From contig NZ_CP031941.1 of the NCBI RefSeq assembly GCF_003443655.1, positions 2,351,501 to 2,415,500 on the forward strand: DNA of 64,000 bases. Direction: 5' to 3'. Positions within the stretch are counted from its first letter, which is position 1. The number at the start of each line of letters is the position of its first letter. The translations under genes and the position numbers were made by a program. Shown piece by piece: positions 9,001 to 16,426 of the stretch. The notes beneath the pieces were generated by a model. That model was given only the letters and a program-made list of their open reading frames with translations, was not told the origin of the DNA and made no database searches. Origin of the DNA: Nostoc sphaeroides (lineage in GTDB: Bacteria > Cyanobacteriota > Cyanobacteriia > Cyanobacteriales > Nostocaceae).

Positions 9001-10093
9001 TAATAATCCGCCCATCTACTTCTGGTAGCGCCACATTCATCCCAATATCGCGGGGAGAAAGCCCTTGAAATTGTGACTCCCACTGCTCAATTGATCCGCC
9101 ACTGAGGATTACCTGCAACACAGGCACATCTAATTTTTCCCATAGTTCAGTTTGGGGTGTTTCGCTTTCCAAGCGTGCTAGAGAAAAACTGGTGGTATTC
9201 AGCAGCACAGCTATTGATTCGCCTTCTTTGGGTTGAAAAAATTCACTCAACTCAAGTTGCACATCAGGTTCACGCAATGACGAAACAAATACTGGCACTG
9301 GTTGTAAATTTTTCTGTACCAAAGCTTCGCATAAAGCATCAATTACTTTAGTGTTTCCCGCTAAATAATGGGCGCGGTAGAAAAGGATGCCAATTTTGGG
9401 GATTGGGGATTGGGGATTGGGGATTGGGGATTGGGAAATTTGAGATTCTGAGGTGGATGAACGAGGTTCTAACTCTCTCCTGCTCCCCTGCTCCCCTGCT
9501 CCCCTGCTCCCCTGCTCCCCTATTCCCCACTCCCCACTCCCCACTTGCCATTCATACAATCCCACTCGCGGAATCGGCCGGGGTAATGGCGGATTATATG
9601 CAGTTAACAGACAAGTATCAGAGATAAATTGGAGAGCATTAACGAAATTTTCTACGCCGCCTTCGCTGAAATACTGCCATACCTGATTAACAATACTCAC
9701 AGGCACGGTAGACTGAGAAATTAAGTCGGGATCAAAAGCGTCGTCCCCTGGCATTACAATGAGGGTTCTACCATTACGTTGTACAATTTCTTGCACTACT
9801 TCTAAACCATAACTCCAGTAGGAGCGTCCTCCTAACAGGCGCAAAATAATAACTTGGGCAAGTTCCAAAACTTGCTCTCCATAAGTGTCTATGGTTAATT
9901 GTTGCTGTAACTGCAACAGGTTGGCGACTCTTAATGCCGGAAAGGTTGTAGGTAATTTTGTCACCGCAACTGCCAAAGTTTGAATGTCGGTATCAGCAGC
10001 CGTAATTAACACGAAAGGCGCTGGAGTTTGTTCTATAAAAATTAAACTCTCTGACTGATTCCATCCACCCGATATGCTACTTGTACGATGCAT
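6014..10093 (-). CDS. cobN: Cobaltochelatase-type CobN with four in-frame repeat insertions
   Basis: This is the large subunit of a class I (BchH/ChlH/CobN) metal chelatase, predicted to insert cobalt during cobalamin synthesis. Family motifs include HVGKHGNLEWLPGKSVALS, FIVNDPGEGSQAKRRAQAVI and SLWGTATMRTGGDDIAEAL. At 1359 aa it is longer than cyanobacterial relatives of about 1250. The excess comes from four repeat-derived inserts that keep the frame: 9395-9545 (GEQGSRGAGEQGSR and QSPIPNPQSPIP), 8442-8562, 7503-7566 (two EAIHRV-like units) and 6591-6742 (NSSLLTPNSSLLTPN). No stop or frameshift is seen, so it is likely expressed. It lies 9 bp from the peptidoglycan-binding gene on the same strand. 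Confidence 0.9.
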   Translation of the reverse strand: MHRTSSISGGWNQSESLIFIEQTPAPFVLITAADTDIQTLAVAVTKLPTTFPALRVANLLQLQQQLTIDTYGEQVLELAQVIILRLLGGRSYWSYGLEVVQEIVQRNGRTLIVMPGDDAFDPDLISQSTVPVSIVNQVWQYFSEGGVENFVNALQFISDTCLLTAYNPPLPRPIPRVGLYEWQVGSGEWGIGEQGSRGAGEQGSRRELEPRSSTSESQISQSPIPNPQSPIPKIGILFYRAHYLAGNTKVIDALCEALVQKNLQPVPVFVSSLREPDVQLELSEFFQPKEGESIAVLLNTTSFSLARLESETPQTELWEKLDVPVLQVILSGGSIEQWESQFQGLSPRDIGMNVALPEVDGRIITRAVSFKAVQTRNPYLETDVVIYEPVSDRIEFVAKLAANWARLRSKPPQERRIALILANYPNRNGRLANGVGLDTPASCVEILQALHQAGYEVEKPPAQGDELIQRLTSGVTNDPEGRESLPVYQSVSWEEYQEYFASLPPAVQQGISERWGIGHGAWGMGHGKNKDESYNQSPMPNSQSPIPVPGIQLGNIFVGIQPARGYDNDPSLNYHAPDLEPTHDYLAFYYWVRETFGADAVVHVGKHGNLEWLPGKSVALSSNCYPEVAFGALPHLYPFIVNDPGEGSQAKRRAQAVIIDHLTPPMTRAELYGSLQQLENLIDEYYEADSLDPSRLPVIRDRIHELVIKENLHLDLGIQNETEIFKSESLILNSIGGYLCELKEAQIRDGLHIFGQCPQGRPLRDLIVAIARIPNRHSPGITRAIAQDWGLDFDPLTADLSMPSGEYSIVNGTECRTLGDIVEVLEEHAALLVEQLINQNSSCREAIHRVLAGEEDAIHRVSTWIRDRLLPALQKTHQEITHLLHGLDGGYVPSAPSGAPTRGRPEVLPTGRNFYSVDIRAIPTETAWDIGRKAAETLVEYYTQEHGEYPKTLGLSLWGTATMRTGGDDIAEALALLGVQPVWDGAARRVVDFEILPLAILGRPRVDVTLRISGFFRDAFPNLIDLFAQAVSAVADLDEPPEQNPLADAVCQETDLWTSQGLSLEEAVVRSRYRIFGSRPGAYGAGLQGLIESQNWTDDEDLARAYINWSSYAYSSGNSAEEQGSRGAEIIPNPQSPLPTPNSSLLTPNSSLLTPNSSLLTPNSPLPSPEAFKQRLSQMQVVLHNQDNREHDLLDSDDYYQFQGGLTAAVRSLQGKNPETYFGDNSIPAKPRVRQLKEEIARVYRSRVVNPKWIAGVMRHGYKGAFEMAATVDFLFAYDATAKCVEDYMYQGIVDAYLLDPVVVEFIQQKNPYALRDIAEKLLEAHKRNLWEDVNIGTLEALRNLVHQAEAVIEEKSMV
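6591..6742. repeat. Short tandem repeat insertion inside cobN
   Basis: Heptamer-based repeats of GGAGTTA/GGAGTGA on the plus strand, followed by CTCCCCTGCTCC-type repeats, lie inside cobN and translate as SLLTPN repeats. Three other repeat-derived inserts in cobN are at 7503-7566, 8442-8562 and 9395-9545. The last contains tandem GGGGATT units and five CTCCCCTG units. Confidence 0.8.
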
Positions 10094-10187
10094 AATGCTG
10101 TATTACCGTCTTAAACTATTGGTTATTGCACAATCAAAACAAACTTTTTCCCTGCATTCAGCCCCCTCTTACCAGTAATGATTAAAA

Positions 10188-12218
10188 ATGCTTAGTTCTC
10201 CTGATTTGAGCTTTTCTCGAACCTTGCCTATTGTTGTATTTAATCAGCTTGGGGAATTGTTGGAACAGATGGCTCAAAGGGTGGGAAGTGCCGCTCTGAT
10301 ACTGACAGAAGCTGTGTTGATGCGGATTTGCATACCTGTGGAATGGCAAAGGCAAAGGTTTACGTTGGTGGTTTCTGAGCAGTTTAGTGCGCTGTTGGTA
10401 GGAAACTTAGCGCAGGGAGATGAGGGGGATGAGGGAGAACAAGTAACGACTCAGGACTCGGCGCTTAATGCTCAGTTGACATTTAATTTAGAGGCGATCG
10501 CAACATTTGTCTACAAATTGAGAGACTTGTTTGAGTGTGATTCCGCCACTTACCAAAATCTCGAAGGCTATCGCCAAATTATTCGACCCAATGATGCCAC
10601 GCTCCAAAGTCAATTCTCGCTGTTGTTATTAGAATACCTCCTAACTCAGCCAAACCAAGAAATAATAGCACCTCCAAGCTCAACTACGCCGACAATTTAT
10701 ATCTGTCAGCCAGTGGAAGATGCTTTAAAAAAACAGATTTCCCAAGAGCGGTTGTTAAATCAGGTAACAACGCAGATCCGCAAAAGCCTGGATTTGCCGG
10801 TGATTATGGCAACAGCAATTACACAAGTGCGTGAGTTTCTGGAATTAGATAGATTAGTAATCTATAAATTTGCAGGTTCCAAAGTCAAGGCTCAACCATA
10901 CCAGTCTGACACTATTCCTCTCAATAAAACGGCACTGGCTACAGGTATAGAACTGGAACCTTCCGAAATCTATTTTTCTATACATGACAACGATAAACAC
11001 TCGCCTTCTGTGTCAGTCAATAATCAACCATTACTAGAAGACTGCCAAAACTATGGAGGTTATATTGTCTATGAAGCTCGCGCTACAGATGCTATTACAT
11101 CGGTGTTGAATTACACGGAAAGAAATTGCTTTATCCGAACCTCTAAATGTTGGGAAAAGTATCGCCAAGGCTTTACCTTAGCTGTGGATGATGTGAAAAA
11201 AACTTATGCTCTAGAAGAGTGTTTGTTGAATTTTTTGAGGGAATGCCAAGTTAGGGCTAAGTTAGCAACACCAATTATATTTGAGGAGAAATTGTGGGGA
11301 TTGCTGATTGCTCATCAGTGCGATCGCCCACACCAGTGGACTGAGAGCGAAAAAAACTTGCTGATGGCGATCGCAGAACAATTAGCGATCGCTATTCACC
11401 AAGCTGAGTTGATGCAAACCCTCACCCAAGAAAAACAAACTCTCGAACAACGAGTTATTGAGCGCACAATAGGATTACGTGATGCTCTCCTCGCCGCCGA
11501 AGCTGCTAACCGTCTCAGAAGTGAATTTCTTGCTACTATCAGTCACGAATTGCTCACGCCTTTAACTTATGTTATTGGGATGTCATCTACATTGTTACGT
11601 TGGCCTTTGGGTGAATTAAGTCAACGACAACGGGGTTATCTGCAAACAATCCACGACAGTGGAGAACATTTATTAGAAATGATTAATGATATCCTCGATT
11701 TATCGCAAATCGAGGCTGGTAAGACAGCTTTAAATATTTCGGAATTTTCTTTGGTGAATGTTGCCCAAAATGCTGTTGAGTCACTGCGAAAAAAAGCAAT
11801 CAGTGAACAAATTAATCTTATACTTGATTTGCAAATCGATCCCAGGCGCGATCGCTTTACCGCCGATAGAGAACGAGTAGAACAAATTCTCTGGAATCTG
11901 TTAACTAATGCGATTAAATTCACCCCTGAAAATGGTAGCGTTACCTTGCGTCTTTGGGTGGAAGATGATAATGCTATTTTTCAAGTGGAAGATACTGGGA
12001 TTGGTATTCCCGATGAACAATTACCATTATTGTTTGAGAAATTTCAGCAACTCGATACACCCTATCGCCGCCGCTACGAAGGTACTGGACTTGGACTGGC
12101 TTTAACTAAACAACTCGTGGAACTCCATCGGGGTCGAATTGAAGTGGAATCAACTGTAAGTATTGGCTCAGTTTTTACTGTATGGATACCAACTCAGGCA
12201 ATGAGAATAGTGAGTTAG
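10188..12218 (+). CDS. GAF-domain histidine kinase with cyanobacteriochrome-like GAF
   Basis: A 676-aa sensor kinase, probably soluble. Residues 1-160 form a family-specific N-terminal region interrupted by a low-complexity DEGDEGEQ stretch. A GAF domain follows at about 195-405, then a coiled coil, HisKA with SHELLTPLT (His453 as phospho-acceptor), and HATPase with N, G1 (EDTGIGIP) and G2 (GTGLGLAL) boxes. The GAF aligns with bilin-binding GAFs: YEARA, WEKYRQG, then Cys345 eight residues before CQVRAKL, then LWGLLIAHQC. Cys345 is at the usual bilin-attachment position, but the following His is Leu. It may bind a bilin or be a blind relative. It is divergent from cobN (94 bp), and no partner regulator is adjacent. 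Confidence 0.82.
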   Translation: MLSSPDLSFSRTLPIVVFNQLGELLEQMAQRVGSAALILTEAVLMRICIPVEWQRQRFTLVVSEQFSALLVGNLAQGDEGDEGEQVTTQDSALNAQLTFNLEAIATFVYKLRDLFECDSATYQNLEGYRQIIRPNDATLQSQFSLLLLEYLLTQPNQEIIAPPSSTTPTIYICQPVEDALKKQISQERLLNQVTTQIRKSLDLPVIMATAITQVREFLELDRLVIYKFAGSKVKAQPYQSDTIPLNKTALATGIELEPSEIYFSIHDNDKHSPSVSVNNQPLLEDCQNYGGYIVYEARATDAITSVLNYTERNCFIRTSKCWEKYRQGFTLAVDDVKKTYALEECLLNFLRECQVRAKLATPIIFEEKLWGLLIAHQCDRPHQWTESEKNLLMAIAEQLAIAIHQAELMQTLTQEKQTLEQRVIERTIGLRDALLAAEAANRLRSEFLATISHELLTPLTYVIGMSSTLLRWPLGELSQRQRGYLQTIHDSGEHLLEMINDILDLSQIEAGKTALNISEFSLVNVAQNAVESLRKKAISEQINLILDLQIDPRRDRFTADRERVEQILWNLLTNAIKFTPENGSVTLRLWVEDDNAIFQVEDTGIGIPDEQLPLLFEKFQQLDTPYRRRYEGTGLGLALTKQLVELHRGRIEVESTVSIGSVFTVWIPTQAMRIVS

Positions 12219-12676
12219 GAGTCAAAACAATTCAAAATTCAAAATTATCAATTTCATTATTAATACCCCACGCATAAATGCGAGGGCTTGAATATTGATA
12301 CTACGTGTTTTATTTTTTTTCATAATTGAAATTAGGGGCTTGTATCCCTTTAGGTATCAATTCAAAATTTATAACAATTTATTTTGAATTTTGAATACTT
12401 CGGCTACGCTCAGTACAAGTTTTGAATTTTGAATTCAAAAAGTGGTCATGCGATTTTAGATTTTAGCCCACTGTTCGTTACTTAACTCGCCTCGATTCAT
12501 CAACAGACTATGCCTGCGTTCGCCTATTTTTTAGGATACAACGAGTTTGAAGCCCTTTTACAATATAAGTAAAATTTTTGCAACTAACTTAAGTATGAAT
12601 AAATAATCTATCTTAAGGGGGTTTTTTGAATTGGTTACAGCAAATAAGCTGTTATTTGATTGTTGAGAATAGCAGG
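12219..12676. other. Repeat-rich intergenic region
   Basis: It contains several inverted AATTCAAAATT / AATTTTGAATT repeats and a CGGCTACGCTCAGTAC-type dispersed repeat. No gene was seen. It ends in the hairpin listed next. Confidence 0.5.
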
Positions 12677-12710
12677 AGTACTTAAACTTTTTATGTTTAA
12701 GTACTTTTTA
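12677..12710 (+). terminator. Hairpin plus T-tract, possible small-RNA terminator
   Basis: An 11-bp perfect stem AGTACTTAAAC / GTTTAAGTACT with a 7-nt loop is followed by TTTTTATCT on the plus strand. It lies 460 bp past the histidine kinase, too far to be its obvious terminator, so it may end a small transcript starting near 12560-12600. Confidence 0.5.
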
Positions 12711-12805
12711 TCTAAACTATGATTTACGCACTGCACAAATTTACCATAATGTGAATTATGGTATTTGGTCGCAGATGATATCAGCTAACCAAACTACTAA
12801 ATTTT

Positions 12806-13636
12806 TTATTTTGAGGCCAGGCTAATAAGCATTTTTTCAAAAACTTTCAACACAGGCTCTTCTCCATTGTCTCTAGTGAAAATCGTATAATTTGGGTGAG
12901 AGTTGATTTCAATTAACCAATATTGGTTATCTCGATCTAATACAATATCTAAACCACCATAATCAAGGTCTAATTCTTCAAAAATTGGTTTAGCAAAATT
13001 AGCAATATCTGACAATATTTGTGGATCGTTGATATAGTTTGCTTTTGCACCATTCCAGTGCAGAGGGCTGAGGTTACCCGCAAACTCTGCATTACTTATA
13101 TCTTTTTCATAGAGCAAAACTAACTCTTTATTTAAGAAAACCGCTCTATATTCAGATTTAATGTGAATATATTCTTGAGCGATCGCAACGTAATCATACT
13201 TGTGATTAATATTGAAAATCTCTTTTAAAGCAGTTTCAATTTCATCTTGATTTTGGCATAAAAAAACGTTATGTCCACCAGAGCCAGAATTCCTTTTGAC
13301 AATAACAGGTGTTTCAAATTTTTCTTTAATCTCTAATACGATATCTTGAATAGTTGGAAATTTTAAATACATCTTATATTGGATGTCACAAAAAGGCGAG
13401 AGAAAACCTACTGTCCGAGGAATTTTAACCTTTTGCTTTAAAATATGGTAAGTGTACTCTTTGTCTTTTATAATTTTTGCTACTGCTTGATTAATTAACG
13501 GAGTGCTATAGTTACAAAAATAATGCTGTTTATTATTGAGTTGAATTTTTATTAAGTTTTCAGCCGGGTTAAAAATTTCATAGCTGATGTTTAAGTTTTC
13601 ACAAGCTTGGAGCAGTAGCGAAACATTATCTAACAT
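12806..13636 (-). CDS. ATP-grasp ligase-like protein (RimK/D-Ala ligase fold)
   Basis: A 276-aa ATP-grasp protein. The nucleotide-binding lysine strand and glycine loop are seen in PVIVKRNSGSGGHNVFLC (about 111-128). The C-terminal metal site is GGLDIVLDRDNQYWLIEINSHPN, with DIV, EIN and the Asn used for Mg-ATP coordination. Such proteins join a carboxylate to an amine or thiol; the substrate cannot be read from the sequence. The N-terminal 90 residues are divergent and Ile/Lys-rich, and base use is more AT-rich than the neighbours, hinting at transfer. It stands alone, with repeats on both sides. Confidence 0.72.
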   Translation of the reverse strand: MLDNVSLLLQACENLNISYEIFNPAENLIKIQLNNKQHYFCNYSTPLINQAVAKIIKDKEYTYHILKQKVKIPRTVGFLSPFCDIQYKMYLKFPTIQDIVLEIKEKFETPVIVKRNSGSGGHNVFLCQNQDEIETALKEIFNINHKYDYVAIAQEYIHIKSEYRAVFLNKELVLLYEKDISNAEFAGNLSPLHWNGAKANYINDPQILSDIANFAKPIFEELDLDYGGLDIVLDRDNQYWLIEINSHPNYTIFTRDNGEEPVLKVFEKMLISLASK

Positions 13637-13659
13637 AAATACTTAAATTTAAATGTCCA

Positions 13660-13755
13660 AATTACGAATTACGAATTACGTTAGGGAAGCGGTAGCGTTC
13701 GCGCAGCGTCTCGTAGAGAGGAACGAGCGTCCGTAGGAGCGTCATTACGAATTAT
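13660..13755. repeat. Dispersed palindromic repeat (GCAGCGTCTCGTAGAG type)
   Basis: TTACGAATTACGAATTACG direct repeats flank a GGTAGCGTTCGCGCAGCGTC / CTCGTAGAGAGG block. Related blocks occur at 33340, 41907 (inside ndhD) and 46670-46820. The block ends inside the 3' end of the next gene. Confidence 0.6.
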
Positions 13756-13756
13756 T

Positions 13757-14623
13757 TTAACTTGCTGGTTGCCGTTTAAAAATTACTATCTCAGTACCAA
13801 CAACTGGGTTACGCGCTATCAATCTATTTTGGGAGTCAACAATTTCTAAATGAGTAAAATCCAATTCTTGAGAGCGTTGTAATATCTCCCCAGCTAGTTT
13901 GTCCTGCTGAGATTCTTTGAGAGTGTACCAATCGTTACTAATTTTGACCGTAAGATTGCTGCTACGGAAGTTGGCTTGAATTGACTTTATCAGACCAGAG
14001 GCAATGCGATCGCTAATTTCGGCTACCTGATTTTCAATAGCCGCAATCAAGGCTTGTTCTGGCGTTAATTCTATGACTGGTGTCGGGGTTGGCGTGGGAA
14101 TTGGTTCGGGTTCCAGCGTTGGTGGTGGCGGAATTTCTACTTCTGGCGGCGGCGTAATTTCCTCTGGTGGCTGTGGTTCGGGTGCGACTGACTCAGGTGG
14201 AGTAGTTATCGTTGGTGTCGGTGTAGGAACTTCTTCAACGGGTGGAACTGTTGCGATTTCAGTAGGTTTACCAGTAAAGACACTCGCAGTTGTCCAAACA
14301 ATAATTACAGCAATTGCAGTAACAATTCCAGTCAAAGCTGTATCTGATAACTTTGTTGACAAATTTGATGGTAAAAACAAGCGGATTGTCCTTAACAGTC
14401 CACCCCACCACAACTGAAACTGCTGGAAAAAGCTGGGTTTTTCCTCAGTACCAGGTGGCGGTGCTGTCTCTAGTTTCTCCACCGTTACTTCTAAAACCCC
14501 AATCGTCCCTTGCAGAAGTTGGATAATTTTAGCCTTCCAAAATGGCTGAACTCTCTGGTAAGGTTTTTGCGGAGGTTGAGTTACTTGCTTATCCGTCGGT
14601 TTTGACTGATTGTCTTGTGACAT
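13757..14623 (-). CDS. Single-pass membrane protein with proline-rich linker
   Basis: A 288-aa protein with a cytoplasmic N-terminal region of about 100 residues, one transmembrane segment (about 95-117, TALTGIVTAIAVIIVWTTAS), then a proline/threonine/glutamate-rich linker (about 125-185, PTPTPTP and PPPEVEIPPPP). A conserved C-terminal domain (about 188-288) follows, containing DWYTLKESQQDKLAGEIL and ending near the stop. The layout suggests an envelope-spanning protein whose C-terminal domain lies outside the membrane. I do not recognise a named family. The start ATG reads MSQDNQSK with GTGAAAG upstream. It is divergent from the phosphoesterase gene. Confidence 0.7.
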   Translation of the reverse strand: MSQDNQSKPTDKQVTQPPQKPYQRVQPFWKAKIIQLLQGTIGVLEVTVEKLETAPPPGTEEKPSFFQQFQLWWGGLLRTIRLFLPSNLSTKLSDTALTGIVTAIAVIIVWTTASVFTGKPTEIATVPPVEEVPTPTPTITTPPESVAPEPQPPEEITPPPEVEIPPPPTLEPEPIPTPTPTPVIELTPEQALIAAIENQVAEISDRIASGLIKSIQANFRSSNLTVKISNDWYTLKESQQDKLAGEILQRSQELDFTHLEIVDSQNRLIARNPVVGTEIVIFKRQPAS

Positions 14624-14759
14624 GGAACTTTCACCAAAAGCAGCGAATCAAAGACAAACAACGTACATTATTACTGGTGCTGCCTTCTTTTGCCTTAATG
14701 TATCACTTCAATTGCACATTGCTTCAGCTAAACTGACTATTTATTAAATTTGGTGAGTT

Positions 14760-15677
14760 ATGAACCTCAAACGCCGTCAATTTTTATTTTTAAGTAGCTT
14801 CAGCGCCATTGGTACGGGATTTTTAGCCTGGATGTTAGCTGATAAAAATCATCAAACTGCTGATATCACCGATTCGACAACAGCTATAGCCGCCACCCCA
14901 GCCAAAAAAGACTTGTTATTACGTTTTGTGTCTGTGGCTGATACAGGGACTGGGGCTAAAGGACAGTATGCTGTGGCTGGAGCGATGAACGCATATCACA
15001 AGCGAAATCCTTATGATTTAGTTGTTTTAGCTGGAGACAACATTTACAACAACGGCGAAATTGAGAAAATCAGTGCAGTTTTTGAGCGTCCTTATCAATA
15101 TCTACTAAAACTTGGTGTGAAATTTCAGGCTTGTTTAGGTAATCACGATATTCGGACTGAAAATGGCGATCCACAAGTCAAGTATGCTGGCTTTAATATG
15201 AAGGGACGTTATTATACATTTAAACGTAATCAAGTACAATTTTTCGCTTTAGATACTAACAGTAATGCTGATTGGAAAAACCAGCTAACTTGGTTAGAAA
15301 AAGAATTAAGTCTTAGTAATGCTCCTTGGAAAGTTGTATTTGGCCATCATCCAATTTATTCATCGGGTCAGTATGGGAGTAATCCAGATTTTATTAAAAC
15401 TTTCACTCCTCTATTTAAAAAACACGGCGTTCAACTTTACATCAATGGTCACGAACACAGTTATGAACGCACTCGTGCTATTAATGGTACAACTTATTTA
15501 ATTTGTGGGGCAGGTGCTGGTAATCGTCCTGTAGGGCGCTCTGAGTGGACAAAGTATTCTACGAGTGATTTAAGTTTTGCCTCTTATGAGGTGTATAAAG
15601 ATAGAATAGAAGTAAGTGCGATCGCTACTGATAATCGCATTTTTGATAAAGGTATTATTCAATTAAAATCAGCTTAG
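14760..15677 (+). CDS. Tat-exported metallophosphoesterase (purple acid phosphatase-like)
   Basis: A 305-aa calcineurin-like phosphoesterase. The N-terminus MNLKRRQFLFLSSFSAIGTG has a twin-arginine KRRQFLFL motif and hydrophobic stretch, so it is probably exported folded. Metal-site motifs appear in order: VADTGTG (D at motif I), LAGDNIY (GD), LGNHD (GNH), GHHPIYSSG and NGHEHSYER (GHxH). These match acid phosphatases that hydrolyse phosphate monoesters in the periplasm. The start ATG follows GGTGAG. No Pho box was identified. Family placement is firm; the substrate is not. Confidence 0.88.
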   Translation: MNLKRRQFLFLSSFSAIGTGFLAWMLADKNHQTADITDSTTAIAATPAKKDLLLRFVSVADTGTGAKGQYAVAGAMNAYHKRNPYDLVVLAGDNIYNNGEIEKISAVFERPYQYLLKLGVKFQACLGNHDIRTENGDPQVKYAGFNMKGRYYTFKRNQVQFFALDTNSNADWKNQLTWLEKELSLSNAPWKVVFGHHPIYSSGQYGSNPDFIKTFTPLFKKHGVQLYINGHEHSYERTRAINGTTYLICGAGAGNRPVGRSEWTKYSTSDLSFASYEVYKDRIEVSAIATDNRIFDKGIIQLKSA

Positions 15678-15796
15678 TTATATGACTACAGTTGAGCAAC
15701 TAAAACATTACGTTGATAACCAAAATAAACCAAACATTTCATAGCTGTCGCGTTAGTTTTTACCTGGTGGCAATTCATCTCATCTCCCATTAGTCT

Positions 15797-16060
15797 TTAC
15801 TTTGCAAGACTGTAACGCGAATCCTCTTTGGTCAAAGGCAAGCAGATGGTGAAACAAGTTCTACCTGAGTGCGACTCAAATGAGAGCATACCGTGATGGC
15901 GATTTTCTACAATCCGGCGAACGGTTTCCAAACCAAGTCCTGAACCACGTCCCACTGATTTAGTGGTGAAGAAGGGTTCAAAAATGCGCGTTTGAATTTC
16001 AGGTGGAATTCCACTGCCAGAATCGATAATGTCAATATGAGCAAAGCGATCGCAATGCAC
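15797..16060 (-). pseudogene. Histidine kinase remnant (HATPase C-terminal part)
   Basis: The last 75 or so residues of a sensor kinase remain: [20 protein letters not shown] (G1/F box), then GRGSGLGL (G2 box), ending in CLPLTKEDSRYSLAK. The phospho-acceptor His, dimerisation helices and N box are absent. Upstream the reading frame runs without a break into sequence belonging to another gene (the pgmB start, opposite codon phase), so a deletion has joined the two. A HIP1 octamer (GCGATCGC) lies in the junction interval at about 16044-16051. Non-functional as a kinase. Confidence 0.82.
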
Positions 16061-16167
16061 GGTATACCTTCTTGATCTGCTAGCTTTTGCCAAGCTTGAT
16101 AATGGAGTTCTGCTGTATCTGTTAGCACTCCATCTAGGTCGAAGATGAATCCTTGGATGTTGGGGGA
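16035..16167 (-). pseudogene. Beta-phosphoglucomutase 5' fragment
   Basis: The segment encodes [20 protein letters not shown] then [13 protein letters not shown]. This is the HAD-family nucleophile motif DLDGVLTDT of beta-phosphoglucomutase, which converts the beta-glucose 1-phosphate released by GH65 phosphorylases. Everything after about 38 residues is lost at a deletion joining it to a histidine kinase tail. No start codon remains upstream: a GACGCGATTAATCGCGTC palindrome lies where the start region or a linker from the phosphorylase should be. Its position next to GH65 supports the identification. Confidence 0.8.
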
Positions 16168-16324
16168 GTGAGGAGAGACGCGATTAATCGCGTCTGTACA
16201 AAGTGGGGGGGGATGAGGGAACAGGGGGGAAAGTTTGGTGTTTAGAAGCTTCTGAGGGGAAATTTGGGGGATTTTGGGAGAGGGAAAGTTGGAGATATTC
16301 TAGTTGACGAGTTATATCTTGAGT

Positions 16325-16426
16325 CAATACGGTTCAGTTAAGGATTTTTGGTACTAATTTTAGACCTGTAGAGACGCGAAATTTCGCGTCTTTACCAAGG
16401 TTTTTGGGCTTAACTGAACTGTATTG
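16325..16426. mobile_element. Non-autonomous element E1 (core A, 102 bp)
   Basis: The ends are CAATACGGTTCAGTTAAG and CTTAACTGAACTGTATTG, around the palindrome GACGCGAAATTTCGCGTC. The 11-bp direct repeats ATATCTTGAGT at 16314-16324 and 16427-16437 are the target duplication. All 102 bases match the copy at 42340. It lies inside the 3' end of the GH65 gene. Confidence 0.9.

Noticed and set aside
6540..9686. Several plus-strand frames of 60-77 codons within cobN
   Set aside because: They are antisense shadows, many running through the repeat inserts; cobN is clearly the coding strand.
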